A stretch of 64,000 bases of DNA, from positions 186,001 to 250,000 of the forward strand of contig NZ_WJIC01000003.1 of assembly GCF_009649815.1 (NCBI RefSeq). The letters run 5' to 3'. This document shows, in pieces, positions 8,403-16,763 of this stretch. A model generated the notes under the pieces. The model saw nothing but the letters and a program-made list of their open reading frames with translations, did not search any database and was not told the DNA's origin. Numbering within the stretch: the stretch's first letter is position 1; each line of letters opens with the position of its first letter. The translations under genes were made by a program, and so were the position numbers. The DNA comes from Nocardia sp. SYP-A9097 (GTDB lineage Bacteria; Actinomycetota; Actinomycetes; Mycobacteriales; Mycobacteriaceae).

Positions 8403-9025
8403 TGATCGCCGAGGACAATGTCGTTCTCGCACAAGGGCTTGTACTTCTCCTGCGCGAAGAGGGGCACGTGGTCACCGCGGTCACCGCGGACGGCGACTCG
8501 TTCATCGCCGCGGTCGCCGAACACCGCCCCGATGTCACCGTTGTCGATGTACGGCTGCCGCCGACCTTCCGTCATGAAGGCATCCGCGCGGCGCTCGAGG
8601 TGCGCTCCCGCTTTCCGGGTCAACCCGTGCTCGTTTTCTCGCAGTACGTGGAACACAGTTACGCGCGCGATCTGCTGCGCGGCGGCGGAGGCGTGGGCTA
8701 TCTGCTCAAGGACCGTGTCGCACGTGTCGACGACTTTCTGCGGACCCTGCAACACGTCGCCTCGGGCGGCACCGTGATGGACCCGGAAGTGCTCGAACAG
8801 CTCATGACCCGCCACGATCCGGTAACCACCCTCACCGACCGGGAGCGAGAAGTCCTCGAACTGATGGCCCAGGGCTATGCCAATGGCGAGATCGCTCAAC
8901 GCTTACATGTCACCGAGCGCGCGATTCACAAACATGTCGGCAATATCTTCGCCAAGCTCGACCTCCCCGCCGAGGACAGCGGCCACCGCCGAGTACTCGC
9001 GGTCCTGGCCTACCTCAGCCGCTAG
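8393..9025 (+). CDS. NarL/FixJ-family response regulator
   Basis: A 210-residue two-domain regulator. The receiver has the acidic pair (VIAEDN), the phospho-acceptor Asp in VTVVDVRLPP, the Ser in LVFSQY and the Lys in YLLKDR. A LuxR-type helix-turn-helix follows (LTDREREVLELMAQG, then NGEIAQRLHVTERAI and KHVGNIFAKLDL). ATG at 8393 is chosen because the receiver then starts MRVVIAED; it overlaps the kinase remnant by ten bases. The kinase is broken, so this regulator is now orphaned unless another kinase phosphorylates it. Confidence 0.9.
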   Translation: MRVVIAEDNVVLAQGLVLLLREEGHVVTAVTADGDSFIAAVAEHRPDVTVVDVRLPPTFRHEGIRAALEVRSRFPGQPVLVFSQYVEHSYARDLLRGGGGVGYLLKDRVARVDDFLRTLQHVASGGTVMDPEVLEQLMTRHDPVTTLTDREREVLELMAQGYANGEIAQRLHVTERAIHKHVGNIFAKLDLPAEDSGHRRVLAVLAYLSR

Positions 9026-9079
9026 TCCGGAATTGCGTTGGGGAGGCATCGGATTCACCGATGTCTCCTCGAGTACAGA

Positions 9080-9345
9080 TCAAATCCGACGGTGCCCGTC
9101 AGCGCAGACTCCAGACGCTTCCCGTCTGAACCGGGCGACCTGTTGTGGCAGCGGAGCCTTCCAGGTCCCGTTGATTGCCGCCTCATCGGGCCAGTAGAGC
9201 CGCTTGATCAGGACAAAGGGCCCCTCGGGCTCCGGTAGCCAGTTCGATTCCTTGTCCGCTCCCGGCGACTCCTGCTGCACGTAGAACGTGTAGCCACCGT
9301 CCGCATCGGGCTTCAGGTCAGGAAGCATCGGCGAATTGATCAGGG
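9080..9345 (-). pseudogene. C-terminal fragment of a DUF1254/DUF1214 protein
   Basis: Reading on the minus strand gives LINSPMLPDLKPDADGGYTF, then YVQQESPGADKESNWLPEPE and LYWPDEAAINGTWKAP. This is the well-conserved end of DUF1254/DUF1214 proteins. The usual protein exceeds 300 residues; only about 75 remain with no start, and the N-terminal part has been replaced by unrelated sequence on the right. Confidence 0.8.
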
Positions 9346-9687
9346 GTGCAGGTGCAGGCCAGCGACTACCGCGGGCACCGCAATACGAACGTCGATGTGG
9401 TGTTTCCCGGCGGTGGATTCATCGAGACCACCGCAGCACAGACGCGTGCAATAGCCGCGGTACTCATCACCGCCGCCGACCGGTGCCAGGACAACGAACC
9501 CGCCGACTGCTGCGGCAGGACAACGGCTCGTCCGGCGGGCATCCTGTGCCAATGTGCGCGTGATGCCTGGGCCACCGGCCGCTCCGTGTCGGACTATGAG
9601 TTCGGGCTGGTTTGTCGAGAGACCTGGAATCAGGATCCTGATGGAGCCGCGCGACGGCTACTGTTGTCGATCGTGGCGCTCAGGTAG
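9346..9687 (+). CDS. Hypothetical protein, possibly a fragment
   Basis: A GTG-started frame of 113 codons whose first part (NVDVVFPGGGFIETTAAQTR, AIAAVLITAADRC) is protein-like and may be part of an uncharacterised actinobacterial family. The second half is Cys-rich and less convincing, and it overlaps a well-supported convergent gene by 58 bases. It abuts the DUF1214 fragment without a proper upstream region, so it may itself be a remnant. Confidence 0.35.
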   Translation: MQVQASDYRGHRNTNVDVVFPGGGFIETTAAQTRAIAAVLITAADRCQDNEPADCCGRTTARPAGILCQCARDAWATGRSVSDYEFGLVCRETWNQDPDGAARRLLLSIVALR

Positions 9688-9995
9688 TCGATGCCCTTCA
9701 CATCGTTCCAGTTCATGATTCCACCGGTCCCGGGCCACTCATCCGGACATGAGGCACTCACGTGCTGCGTGGAGTGGCTGTCGAGGAAGATCGAGATCTC
9801 GTGTGGGCCAACGGTGCCGGTGCACCGCACTCGGGCCTGCACACGGTAGATGTCATCGGTGTCGTTGCGGCAGCTGCGATCATCGCACGACACCCCTTCG
9901 GCCAAGTCGGCGGCGTTCGCCGCCGGGGCGAGCGCGCCAGTCGCAGCGGCTATCAGAGCGGCAGCACCCAGACCGACCAGTAACCGTTGAGCCAT
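9630..9995 (-). CDS. Small secreted protein, paralogue of 15146-15535
   Basis: A 121-residue protein with a clear signal peptide (MAQRLLVGLGAAALIAAATG, cleaved after ANA near residue 28). The mature part has VSCDDRSCRNDTDDIYRVQA, then HEISIFLDSHSTQHVSASCP and GIDYLSATIDN. The secreted protein at 15146 shares SCRND/TCRNDT, the YRV strand, the HST motif, a late CP and the IDYL end, so the two are paralogues about 5 kb apart. Four cysteines suggest two disulfides. Function unknown; extracellular by prediction. Confidence 0.8.
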   Translation of the reverse strand: MAQRLLVGLGAAALIAAATGALAPAANAADLAEGVSCDDRSCRNDTDDIYRVQARVRCTGTVGPHEISIFLDSHSTQHVSASCPDEWPGTGGIMNWNDVKGIDYLSATIDNSSRRAAPSGS

Positions 9996-10232
9996 GTGTA
10001 CAACTCCTTATCGACAAATGTCCCGACCCGGGATTCAGCTTGTCGCACAGGAGGTTTGGCGCGCATCAGGGTGAACCCCGGATTTGCCCGCATAAGCACC
10101 CTGAATCATGGGCGCGCTGGCAAGTATCCGCCCGGCGGAAATCGGGGTTTTCCCGGATGGGCACAGATACACCTTCTGAATAACCTGACCGAGAAGGTAA
10201 CCGATCAACTGACGGCAAGGGGAAACATCCTG

Positions 10233-11792
10233 TTGGGCAAGAAGTTTCGAGGATCGAAGGTGGCGATCGCGAACTGGCGCGGCGGGGTTCCGGTGCTTGC
10301 CGCGGTGGTGCTGATCGGCTCCGTGGCAGGATTCGGTATCGCCAGAACCGCACCGACGGATCCGCCCGTTGTCGCTGCGCTGGACCGCTTGGTCGACCAA
10401 CGGTTGGAATGGGGTTCGTGCGAGAGCGATCTTCTGGATGGAGTCGGCGCGCACTGTGCGAATATGACTGTGCCGCTGGACTATTCCGAGCCACAGGGGC
10501 GCACTATTTCCGTCGCGATCTCCCGGGTACAGGCGACCGATCCGAGTCACAGGCGAGGGATTCTGCTGTCCAATCCGGGTGGGCCCGGCGGCCGCGGCCT
10601 GGATTTGCCGGTGCGACTGGGCCGAGCGGCGCCGTCCTATCCGTGGGGGCTTTACGACCTGATCGGTTTCGACCCACGAGGAGTGGGCCGATCAACGCCA
10701 ATCCACTGCGGATGGTCGATCGGGGACTCGTTCCAATCAGCAGGAGCGGACCCGGCCGGATTCGGCGAATCCGTTTCTACCCAAGCCGATTTGGCGGCGC
10801 GGTGCCTGGCCGCCGACTCCGGCATGTTGCCCCACATCACCACTCGCAATACCGCACGCGATATCGACCTCATTCGCAGACTGCTCGGCGAAGAACGAAT
10901 CAACTATTTCGGAATGTCCTACGGCACCTATCTGGGAGCTGTCTACACACAAATGTTTCCCGAGCGCACCGATCGGATGGTGCTCGACAGCGCAGTCGAT
11001 CCGGCGCGCTACGGCCCCGACGTGATGATCCAGGATCAGGGACCGCCGCTGGAGGAAGCGCTCGACGCGCTGGCCGACTGGACCGCCGCCCGCGCCGACC
11101 GGTATCGGCTGGGAACCACTCGCACCGATGTTCGCGCGGTAGTGTCCGGGCTGATCGAACAGGCTGCCCGGCAACCGATCCGGGTCGGCGCCTACGACGT
11201 GGACGAGCATTGGCTACCGTCCGTATTGTTCGGCTATCTACACGATTCCCGCCGGTTCGACGACGCGGCGAATGCTGTCCGGCAGCTCGCGGACGCCGCC
11301 GCAGGACAGCTGGCCGAGCCCAGCGCCGACCTGGAGCAGGCGCTGAGCGGATTGCTGACCGCGACAACCGATGACGCCGTCGCATCGGTGGAATCCTCGA
11401 CCGCTGTGGTGTGCGGTGATGTCAGCGCGCCGCGCGACCCCGCGTGGTACTGGCGCAATGTCGAAGCCAGTCTCGCCGACCAGCCGATATTCGGGCCACT
11501 GGTCAACAACATCTCCCCGTGCGCGTTCTGGCCCGAGCCCGTTGAACCACATACCGACGTGCACAACGGCACGCCGGTGCTCATCGTGCAGGCCACCGGT
11601 GATCCGGTCGCGGCATACCGCGAAGGCGTCGGTCTGCACCGCACCATGACCGCGTCACGGCTGGTGACACTGCAAGATGTCATCGTGCACGGCGCGTTCA
11701 CCGTCCCGAGTAGCTGCGTGAGCCAGGCGGTCGAAACCTATCTCCGCGACGGTGCTCTGCCCGCGACCGATCTCACCTGCCACGCCGACTGA
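10233..11792 (+). CDS. Secreted alpha/beta-hydrolase, tripeptidyl aminopeptidase (TAP) type
   Basis: About 519 residues. An N-terminal segment (VPVLAAVVLIGSVAGFGIA) is a signal or anchor sequence. The catalytic domain shows the oxyanion loop NPGGPGGRG, FDPRGVGRS, the Ser nucleophile in GMSYGTYLG, the acid in QATGDPV and the His in VIVHGAF, followed by the TAP-like C-terminal cap. Members cleave short peptides from N-termini or act as esterases outside the cytoplasm. The start is uncertain: TTG at 10233 (after aagggga) and GTG at 10260 are both plausible, and the frame is open further upstream. Confidence 0.85.
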   Translation: MGKKFRGSKVAIANWRGGVPVLAAVVLIGSVAGFGIARTAPTDPPVVAALDRLVDQRLEWGSCESDLLDGVGAHCANMTVPLDYSEPQGRTISVAISRVQATDPSHRRGILLSNPGGPGGRGLDLPVRLGRAAPSYPWGLYDLIGFDPRGVGRSTPIHCGWSIGDSFQSAGADPAGFGESVSTQADLAARCLAADSGMLPHITTRNTARDIDLIRRLLGEERINYFGMSYGTYLGAVYTQMFPERTDRMVLDSAVDPARYGPDVMIQDQGPPLEEALDALADWTAARADRYRLGTTRTDVRAVVSGLIEQAARQPIRVGAYDVDEHWLPSVLFGYLHDSRRFDDAANAVRQLADAAAGQLAEPSADLEQALSGLLTATTDDAVASVESSTAVVCGDVSAPRDPAWYWRNVEASLADQPIFGPLVNNISPCAFWPEPVEPHTDVHNGTPVLIVQATGDPVAAYREGVGLHRTMTASRLVTLQDVIVHGAFTVPSSCVSQAVETYLRDGALPATDLTCHAD

Positions 11793-11826
11793 TGGCTACT
11801 CGCGGTCCGGTGGCGACCACCGAACA

Positions 11827-13095
11827 TCAACCATCGCCCCGATGGTGATTCGAGCGCTGCCGGTCGAGAGCGCGTGCTCGGTCTCGCAGGTAGCGCTGTT
11901 CGGGGAGACTGGTGGTGCGCCGGGCAGCTATTCGGTAGTTCGCTTGCGCCGCAGTGTATTCGCCCGCCTGCTCTTGCAGGTGGGCGCGGACGGCGTAGAG
12001 GCGGTGGTGGTCGGCGATCCGGGTGTCGGTGTCCAGTGCTTCGAGCAATTCGAGGCCGGCGCGGGGGCCGCGGGTCATCGCGACGGCGACCGCGTAATTG
12101 AGTGTGACCATGGGATTCGGAGCGATCCGGTCGAGGATCCCGTACAGGATGCGGATTTGTTCCCAGTCGGTGTCCTCGGCGCGCGGTGCCTGGACGTGCA
12201 GTGCGGCGGTCGCCGCCTGCAGCTGATAAGGACCCAGGGGCGAACCGGACATGGCGGCGGTGACCAGCGCGGTGCCCTCTTCGATCAAGGTGGTGTCCCA
12301 CCTGGACCGGTCTTGCTCGGCCAACGGTACGAGTGCGCCGTCCGGTCCGGTGCGGGCCGCACGACGGGCGTCGGTCAGCAGCATCAGCGCCAGCAGTCCG
12401 GCGACTTCACCGTCGTCCGGCACGGACCGGTGCAACATGCGGGTGAGCCGGATCGCCTCCATGGTGAGTTCAGCGCGGTGCAGGTCGGGGCCGGAACCGG
12501 CGGTGTAGCCCTCGTTGAAGATCAGATAGAGCACCTGCAGGACCGCGTCCAGCCGCTCGGCCCACTCCTGGCCACTCGGCTTCGCGAACGACGCTCCGGT
12601 GGCTTTTATTCGCTGCTTGGCGCGACTGATCCGCGGCCCCATGGTGGCCTCCGGCACGAGGAAAGCCCGCGCCACCTCGGCGGTGGTGAGTCCGCCGACC
12701 GCACGCAGGGTGAGCGCGATCTGCGCGGCGGGGATGAGCGACGGATGACAACACAGAAACAACAGCGCGAGCGTGTCGTCCTGATCGCTGGCGGTTTTGT
12801 CGCCGGTCGGCTGGTCGATGTTCGGCGTCTCCAGTGCCGCCGCGGTGACCTCGCGGCGGCGACGTGCCTGTTCGCTGCGCACATGATCGACCACTCGCCG
12901 ACCGGCGACGGTAACCAGCCAGGACCGCGGGCTATCCGGGATGCCTTCGACGGGCCATTGGGTCGCGGCGGCCAGCAACGCCTCCTGCACCGCGTCCTCA
13001 CACTCCTCGAACCCGCCGTACCGGCGCAGGAGCACACCCAGGACCTGCGGCGCGAGTTCGCGCAGCAGGTCCTCGAATCGTCCGGGCGTGCTCAC
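11827..13095 (-). CDS. ECF42-type RNA polymerase sigma factor with DUF6596/TPR extension
   Basis: About 422 residues. Sigma region 2 is EDLLRELAPQVLGVLLRRYG, then ECEDAVQEALLAA and PRSWLVTVAGRRVVDHVR. Region 4 is AVGGLTTAEVARAFLVPEAT with RISRAKQRI. A long C-terminal extension (YLIFNEGYTAGSG, then helical repeats to the end) is typical of the ECF42 group. This group is known to be encoded beside DGPF/YciI genes rather than an anti-sigma factor, exactly as here. GTG at 13095 gives a four-base overlap (GTGA) with the upstream DGPF gene, indicating coupling. Target genes are not evident. Confidence 0.92.
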   Translation of the reverse strand: MSTPGRFEDLLRELAPQVLGVLLRRYGGFEECEDAVQEALLAAATQWPVEGIPDSPRSWLVTVAGRRVVDHVRSEQARRRREVTAAALETPNIDQPTGDKTASDQDDTLALLFLCCHPSLIPAAQIALTLRAVGGLTTAEVARAFLVPEATMGPRISRAKQRIKATGASFAKPSGQEWAERLDAVLQVLYLIFNEGYTAGSGPDLHRAELTMEAIRLTRMLHRSVPDDGEVAGLLALMLLTDARRAARTGPDGALVPLAEQDRSRWDTTLIEEGTALVTAAMSGSPLGPYQLQAATAALHVQAPRAEDTDWEQIRILYGILDRIAPNPMVTLNYAVAVAMTRGPRAGLELLEALDTDTRIADHHRLYAVRAHLQEQAGEYTAAQANYRIAARRTTSLPEQRYLRDRARALDRQRSNHHRGDG

Positions 13096-13430
13096 ATCTC
13101 CATCCCGGCGGAGTCCATCAGCGGTCGCACCTCCACGCCGCCCTGCGGGGCGCTCGATATCAGTGCCGCCAATTCCACTGCGCGCGCACGACTTTCGCAG
13201 TCGATCAGGTACTGGCACGCGACATGATCCGGACCCCGCAGGTATGGACCGTCGGTCACGCTCACCACACCGTCTCGAACCTTCACGACCGAGCTGATGG
13301 AGGGGTCGGCGAGCACATGCCCGCTGATCAGCTCCCCCGTCTCCGCGGCCGCGGCCAGGAACTCATCGTGGTCGAAACCCTCTCCCGGCAGGGCCGCCGC
13401 GTCGGGATAGAGAATCAGCAGGAACTTCAC
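13092..13430 (-). CDS. DGPF/YciI-domain protein
   Basis: A 112-residue YCII-fold protein: VKFLLILYPDAAALP, GELISGHVLADPS and VSVTDGPYLRGPD (the DGPY variant of DGPF), ending in the strand GGVEVRPLMD. GTG at 13430 starts five bases after the stop of the preceding DGPF gene. DGPF proteins are the known genomic partners of ECF42 sigma factors; their molecular role is unclear, possibly signalling or a small enzyme. It lacks the extra loop of its upstream paralogue (GYYLVECASRERAVELA there, CQYLIDCESRARAVELA here). Confidence 0.85.
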   Translation of the reverse strand: MKFLLILYPDAAALPGEGFDHDEFLAAAAETGELISGHVLADPSISSVVKVRDGVVSVTDGPYLRGPDHVACQYLIDCESRARAVELAALISSAPQGGVEVRPLMDSAGMEM

Positions 13431-13435
13431 CGCGC

Positions 13436-13804
13436 TCAGTCGTCGGCCGTACCGGTGAAGACGACTGGCCGCACCTCGATGCCCAGGCCCTCGACGCGAG
13501 CGTCCGGGATGAGCGTGGCCAGCTCCACAGCTCGTTCCCGGCTGGCGCACTCCACCAGGTAGTAGCCGCCGAGGTACTCCTTGGCCTCGAGGTAGGGGCC
13601 ATCGGTCACCGCCGGCACACCGCCCCGCACCCTGACCACGGCGCTCTGCGACGGGTCCGCCAGCGCTGTAGTGGAGATCATCTCGCCGGACTTCTTGACG
13701 GTCTCCATAAACGCGCCGTGGCCGCTCATCACCTCGTTGCGCTCCTGCTCGGTCAGCGCATCCCAGATCTGCGGGTTGCTGTGCATGATCAACAAGAACT
13801 GCAT
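13436..13804 (-). CDS. DGPF/YciI-domain protein
   Basis: A 122-residue YCII-fold protein beginning MQFLLIMHSNPQIWDALTEQ. The core carries MISTTALADPSQSAVVRVRG, VTDGPYLEAKEYLGGYYLVE and IEVRPVVFTG. It heads the three-gene operon DGPF-DGPF-sigma on the minus strand. A possible ribosome site (GAGGAGA) precedes the ATG. Confidence 0.9.
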   Translation of the reverse strand: MQFLLIMHSNPQIWDALTEQERNEVMSGHGAFMETVKKSGEMISTTALADPSQSAVVRVRGGVPAVTDGPYLEAKEYLGGYYLVECASRERAVELATLIPDARVEGLGIEVRPVVFTGTADD

Positions 13805-13976
13805 GTCTTCTCCTCAGCCGTCCGGTGCTCCGGTGAGCGCCGTTCACCATCAAGTCGGAGCCCGATACGCATTCTTGCGCGCGGACCCGCAAAAATTCGT
13901 TACCCGCTCCGACTATCTCCCAAGGGGCGCCTCACCGGGGCGTTCCGCACCCAACGGCTATCACGGGAGTATCGGA

Positions 13977-14873
13977 ATGAACTTGCCACGCATCGGCTTC
14001 AGCCTGCCGTACATCGAGCCCAACGCCGGCCCCGACGCCGTCGTCACCGTGGCCCAGGCCGTGGAAAGGCTCGGATTCCACGCCGTGTCCGCCAGCGACC
14101 GACTCCTGATCCCCACCGGACCACACTGGAACAACGACGCGGGCCTGCCCGAGTCCCACGCCTGGGACTCACTGGAGATGCTGACCTGGGCAGCCGCGCA
14201 CACCCGCCGGATCCGCGTGACCACCGATATCGTGAACTCGATCTTTCAGCCGCCCATCGTCCTGGCCCGCAGGCTGGCCACCCTCGACCGGCTCTCCGGA
14301 GGACGCCTGGACGTCGGCGTCGGCCAGGGCGGCGGCACCCGACTGCCACCGTTCTACATCCCGGAAGAATTCACCGCCGCGGGCGTGCCCGCCAGCCGCA
14401 GAGGCGCCGGATTCGTCGAGCACATCGCCGCGATGCGCGCATGCTGGGCCCCCAACCCCGTCGAGTTCGACGGTGAGCACTACCGGATCCCACCGTCCAT
14501 GGTCGGCCCGAAACCATCGGGAAACACCATCCCCGTATTCATCGGCGCGATCAACCGCCACACCATCGAACGCGCGGCCCGCATCGGCGACGGCTACATC
14601 ACCACCGCGATCGACTGGGACGACACCGGAACCAACATTCGCTGGTACCGAGCCGCAGGCGGCACCGGCACCGTCGTGGTGAACGTAATCCCTGCACGCC
14701 ACCAACTCTCGCCCCGCGCCTTCGCCGAGGCGGTACTGAAAGACCTCCAACGCGCCACCGCAGTCGACGCCGACGAGGTGCACATCGCACTCCATCTCAT
14801 GTCCTCTGATCCGGAGCATCAGGTCGATCTGCTGGAAGCCCTCGCGACCGAACTGGACCTGCCAACGCTGTAG
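13977..14873 (+). CDS. LLM-class (luciferase-like) F420-dependent oxidoreductase
   Basis: A 298-residue TIM-barrel enzyme of the luciferase-like monooxygenase superfamily, cytoplasmic. Typical segments are RIGFSLPYIEPNAGPDAVVT, ERLGFHAVSASDRLLIP, RIRVTTDIVNSIFQPPIVLA, ATLDRLSGGRLDVGVGQGG and IPVFIGAINRHTIERAARIG DGYI. In actinobacteria with F420 these act as hydride-transfer enzymes; the substrate cannot be told. ATG at 13977 with an upstream GGGAG starts the first beta strand properly. It is a single gene, divergent from the DGPF operon. Confidence 0.88.
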   Translation: MNLPRIGFSLPYIEPNAGPDAVVTVAQAVERLGFHAVSASDRLLIPTGPHWNNDAGLPESHAWDSLEMLTWAAAHTRRIRVTTDIVNSIFQPPIVLARRLATLDRLSGGRLDVGVGQGGGTRLPPFYIPEEFTAAGVPASRRGAGFVEHIAAMRACWAPNPVEFDGEHYRIPPSMVGPKPSGNTIPVFIGAINRHTIERAARIGDGYITTAIDWDDTGTNIRWYRAAGGTGTVVVNVIPARHQLSPRAFAEAVLKDLQRATAVDADEVHIALHLMSSDPEHQVDLLEALATELDLPTL

Positions 14874-15145
14874 CCCGCGGCGGCCGGCATCGAATCGCAC
14901 AGTGCGACAACAACTGTGCCCGCAGGTGTTCCGTTGGCCGATCGGCGGAACATCGCGGTCGCGGTCTGTTGTGCCGTAAACGTATTCACACAGAACCGCA
15001 TGGTACTTGCCCAGACCGCAACGGTATCCGTGAAAACCCTTGTTGGCGAACGCATCTGGGTTGCAAGTTGGCGGTGGCGGTGTACATGGATATAGGGGAA
15101 AACCCCGATTGTTACGCTTCGCGGTTCTGCTTATCGTCATTGATC

Positions 15146-15535
15146 ATGATGAAGGACAACCGATTTCGAATTCAATCGATGCGAGCAGCCGGTATTTCCG
15201 CGCTGATCGCCGTCACCGTGGTAGTGCTCGCACCGCAGGCCGCTGCCAAGGAACTCGCCCCTGGACTCACCTGCGGGGATGATTACACCTGTCGCAACGA
15301 CACCGGCGATACCTATCGGGTGACCTGGCAGGCGATCTGCAACACCGGCCGCAGCCAACAGGCCACCCTCTGGGTAGGCCCGCACAGTACGGAAGTATTT
15401 CGAGCCGTCTGTCCACCCCTGTACAAGCCCGGCTTCACCGAGGACTTCGGCAAGTGGATCCCCGGTTCCCCGCTCACCATCGACTACCTCGACGCCGTGG
15501 TCGACAACGACCCCGCCGCACTTACCGGCGGCTGA
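15146..15535 (+). CDS. Small secreted protein, paralogue of 9630-9995
   Basis: A 129-residue protein; the ATGs at 15146, 15149 or 15179 could start it. The signal region is MRAAGISALIAVTVVVLAPQ followed by AAA cleavage. The mature part has LTCGDDYTCRNDTGDTYRVT, VGPHSTEVFRAVCPP and LTIDYLDAVVDNDP, matching its paralogue at 9630 in cysteine spacing and in the CRND, YRV, HST and IDYL motifs. Four cysteines suggest two disulfides. Single gene, function unknown. Confidence 0.8.
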   Translation: MMKDNRFRIQSMRAAGISALIAVTVVVLAPQAAAKELAPGLTCGDDYTCRNDTGDTYRVTWQAICNTGRSQQATLWVGPHSTEVFRAVCPPLYKPGFTEDFGKWIPGSPLTIDYLDAVVDNDPAALTGG

Positions 15536-15876
15536 TCCGCTCGCGGATCGACAGCGACGACGTTTGCGCCTTACGGCCCGCCGTCCTCGGCCAGTTGTTA
15601 CCGGAGACGATCGAGGCGCGGGCGCTGGTCGAGCCCACTGCCATCGGTGCCACAACATCGTGTTCGAGTGATGCGCGTGGACTCCTCGATCACGAGGCCA
15701 CATTGTCTGTACTGAAAAAGGGCTGGTCCGCAACTAGGACGGGACAGTTGCCAGGTGGATGCTGAGTGTTCGAGGGGGGTTCGAACACGATCTCGCGAAA
15801 TATCTGACACCGGTGACGCGAGATCGTGTTCGAGTAATGCGCGAGGCGGGACTCGCTCACAAAGGTTCCAACTAAG
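15536..15876. other. No gene; inverted repeat and short repeated sequence
   Basis: I see no coding frame. The sequence atcgtgttcgagtgatgcgc near 15657 recurs with one change at 15823, and the second copy is part of a 17-bp inverted repeat. The stretch looks like decayed intergenic DNA. Confidence 0.4.
15781..15833. repeat. 17-bp perfect inverted repeat
   Basis: Arms tcgaacacgatctcgcg (15781-15797) and its exact complement (15817-15833) flank 19 bases. There is no T-run, so it is more likely a structural relic or protein-binding site than a classical terminator. Confidence 0.6.
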
Positions 15877-15894
15877 TACGTACGGAGATAGTAG
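15877..15894. promoter_or_regulatory. Second copy of the BlaI-type operator-like motif
   Basis: The reverse complement ctactatctccgtacgta matches 3419-3436 at 16 of 18 positions. It lies upstream of the broken MFS transporter gene. A shared BlaI-family regulator is inferred from the similarity of the two sites. Confidence 0.45.
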
Positions 15895-16092
15895 ATTGTT
15901 TCGAGGCGATGTCAATCATGTCGCCACTACGTACGGGATTCGACGAAAACGTAGTCCGGCCAATCGGATTCGTGACTGGAGGTGGCATGGAGCAGGTGCG
16001 GCGGCGCCCGGCGGTCATGCTGACCGCCCCGCCGGTGCGGCCCGACACCCTGGCCCATCCGGCGCAACGGCAGGTGGAGTCCTGGACGCGCT

Positions 16093-16763
16093 GTGAAACC
16101 GTGCTCGACCCAAGCGAATTCTCTTCGCCCTGCCCGCCCGTATCTGGCGCTGCCGCTACAGGCCGACTACATTGCCGGAGACCGCGCGCAGACGGTCACT
16201 TCCTCGATTTTCGTCATCTCCGGTGTGGTCGCGGTGGCCGGGCAGCTGCGAATTACGGCGTGGTTGCGTGCGCGCTGGGGAACCGGTCGCAGCTTGATGG
16301 CCGGGATGGCGCTGCTGGCGGCAGCCTTCCTGCCGCTCGTAATCGTACCCAGCGCAAGCACTTTCGGTCCGGTCATCGCGGTCGCGGCACTCCTGCTAGC
16401 GGCGGCGCTGCTGGCAGTGGTACCGCGGCGGTATTCCCCTTCGAAATGGACACCGTCGTCTCCCTGTCCGGAAGCCGCCTGGTGGCAACCCATTACGGCT
16501 TCTACAACACGATCGTGGGCATCGGCATCTTGATCGGCAACCTGGCGACCGGTGCTGTCGTCGGTGCGGCTCGCGCGATGGGTGGGGATTGGGCGGTGTG
16601 GATGGGCCTCACGGTGATCGGGGCGATAGCGGCCATCGCATTACACCGGCTGGATCGGTGCGGCCGGGCCGTCAGTCCATCGGAGCGCAGACCACCAGAC
16701 CGATTGCCGCCGCGACCACCGAGGCGAGTGGAATCAGTGCCGCCGCCGTGGCCGCGGCGGTGA
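16093..16763 (+). pseudogene. MFS transporter, C-terminal half, frameshifted
   Basis: The first frame encodes LALPLQADYIAGDRAQTVTS and hydrophobic segments such as SSIFVISGVVAVAGQ and FGPVIAVAALLLAAALLAV. Near 16430 sense shifts to another frame: VFPFEMDTVVSLSGSRLVAT, HYGFYNTIVGIGILIGNLAT and VWMGLTVIGAIAAIAL. Together these are the last transmembrane helices of a major facilitator drug/metabolite transporter. The first six helices are missing and there is at least one frame break, so it is inactive. Its end overlaps the convergent M56 gene. Confidence 0.8.
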
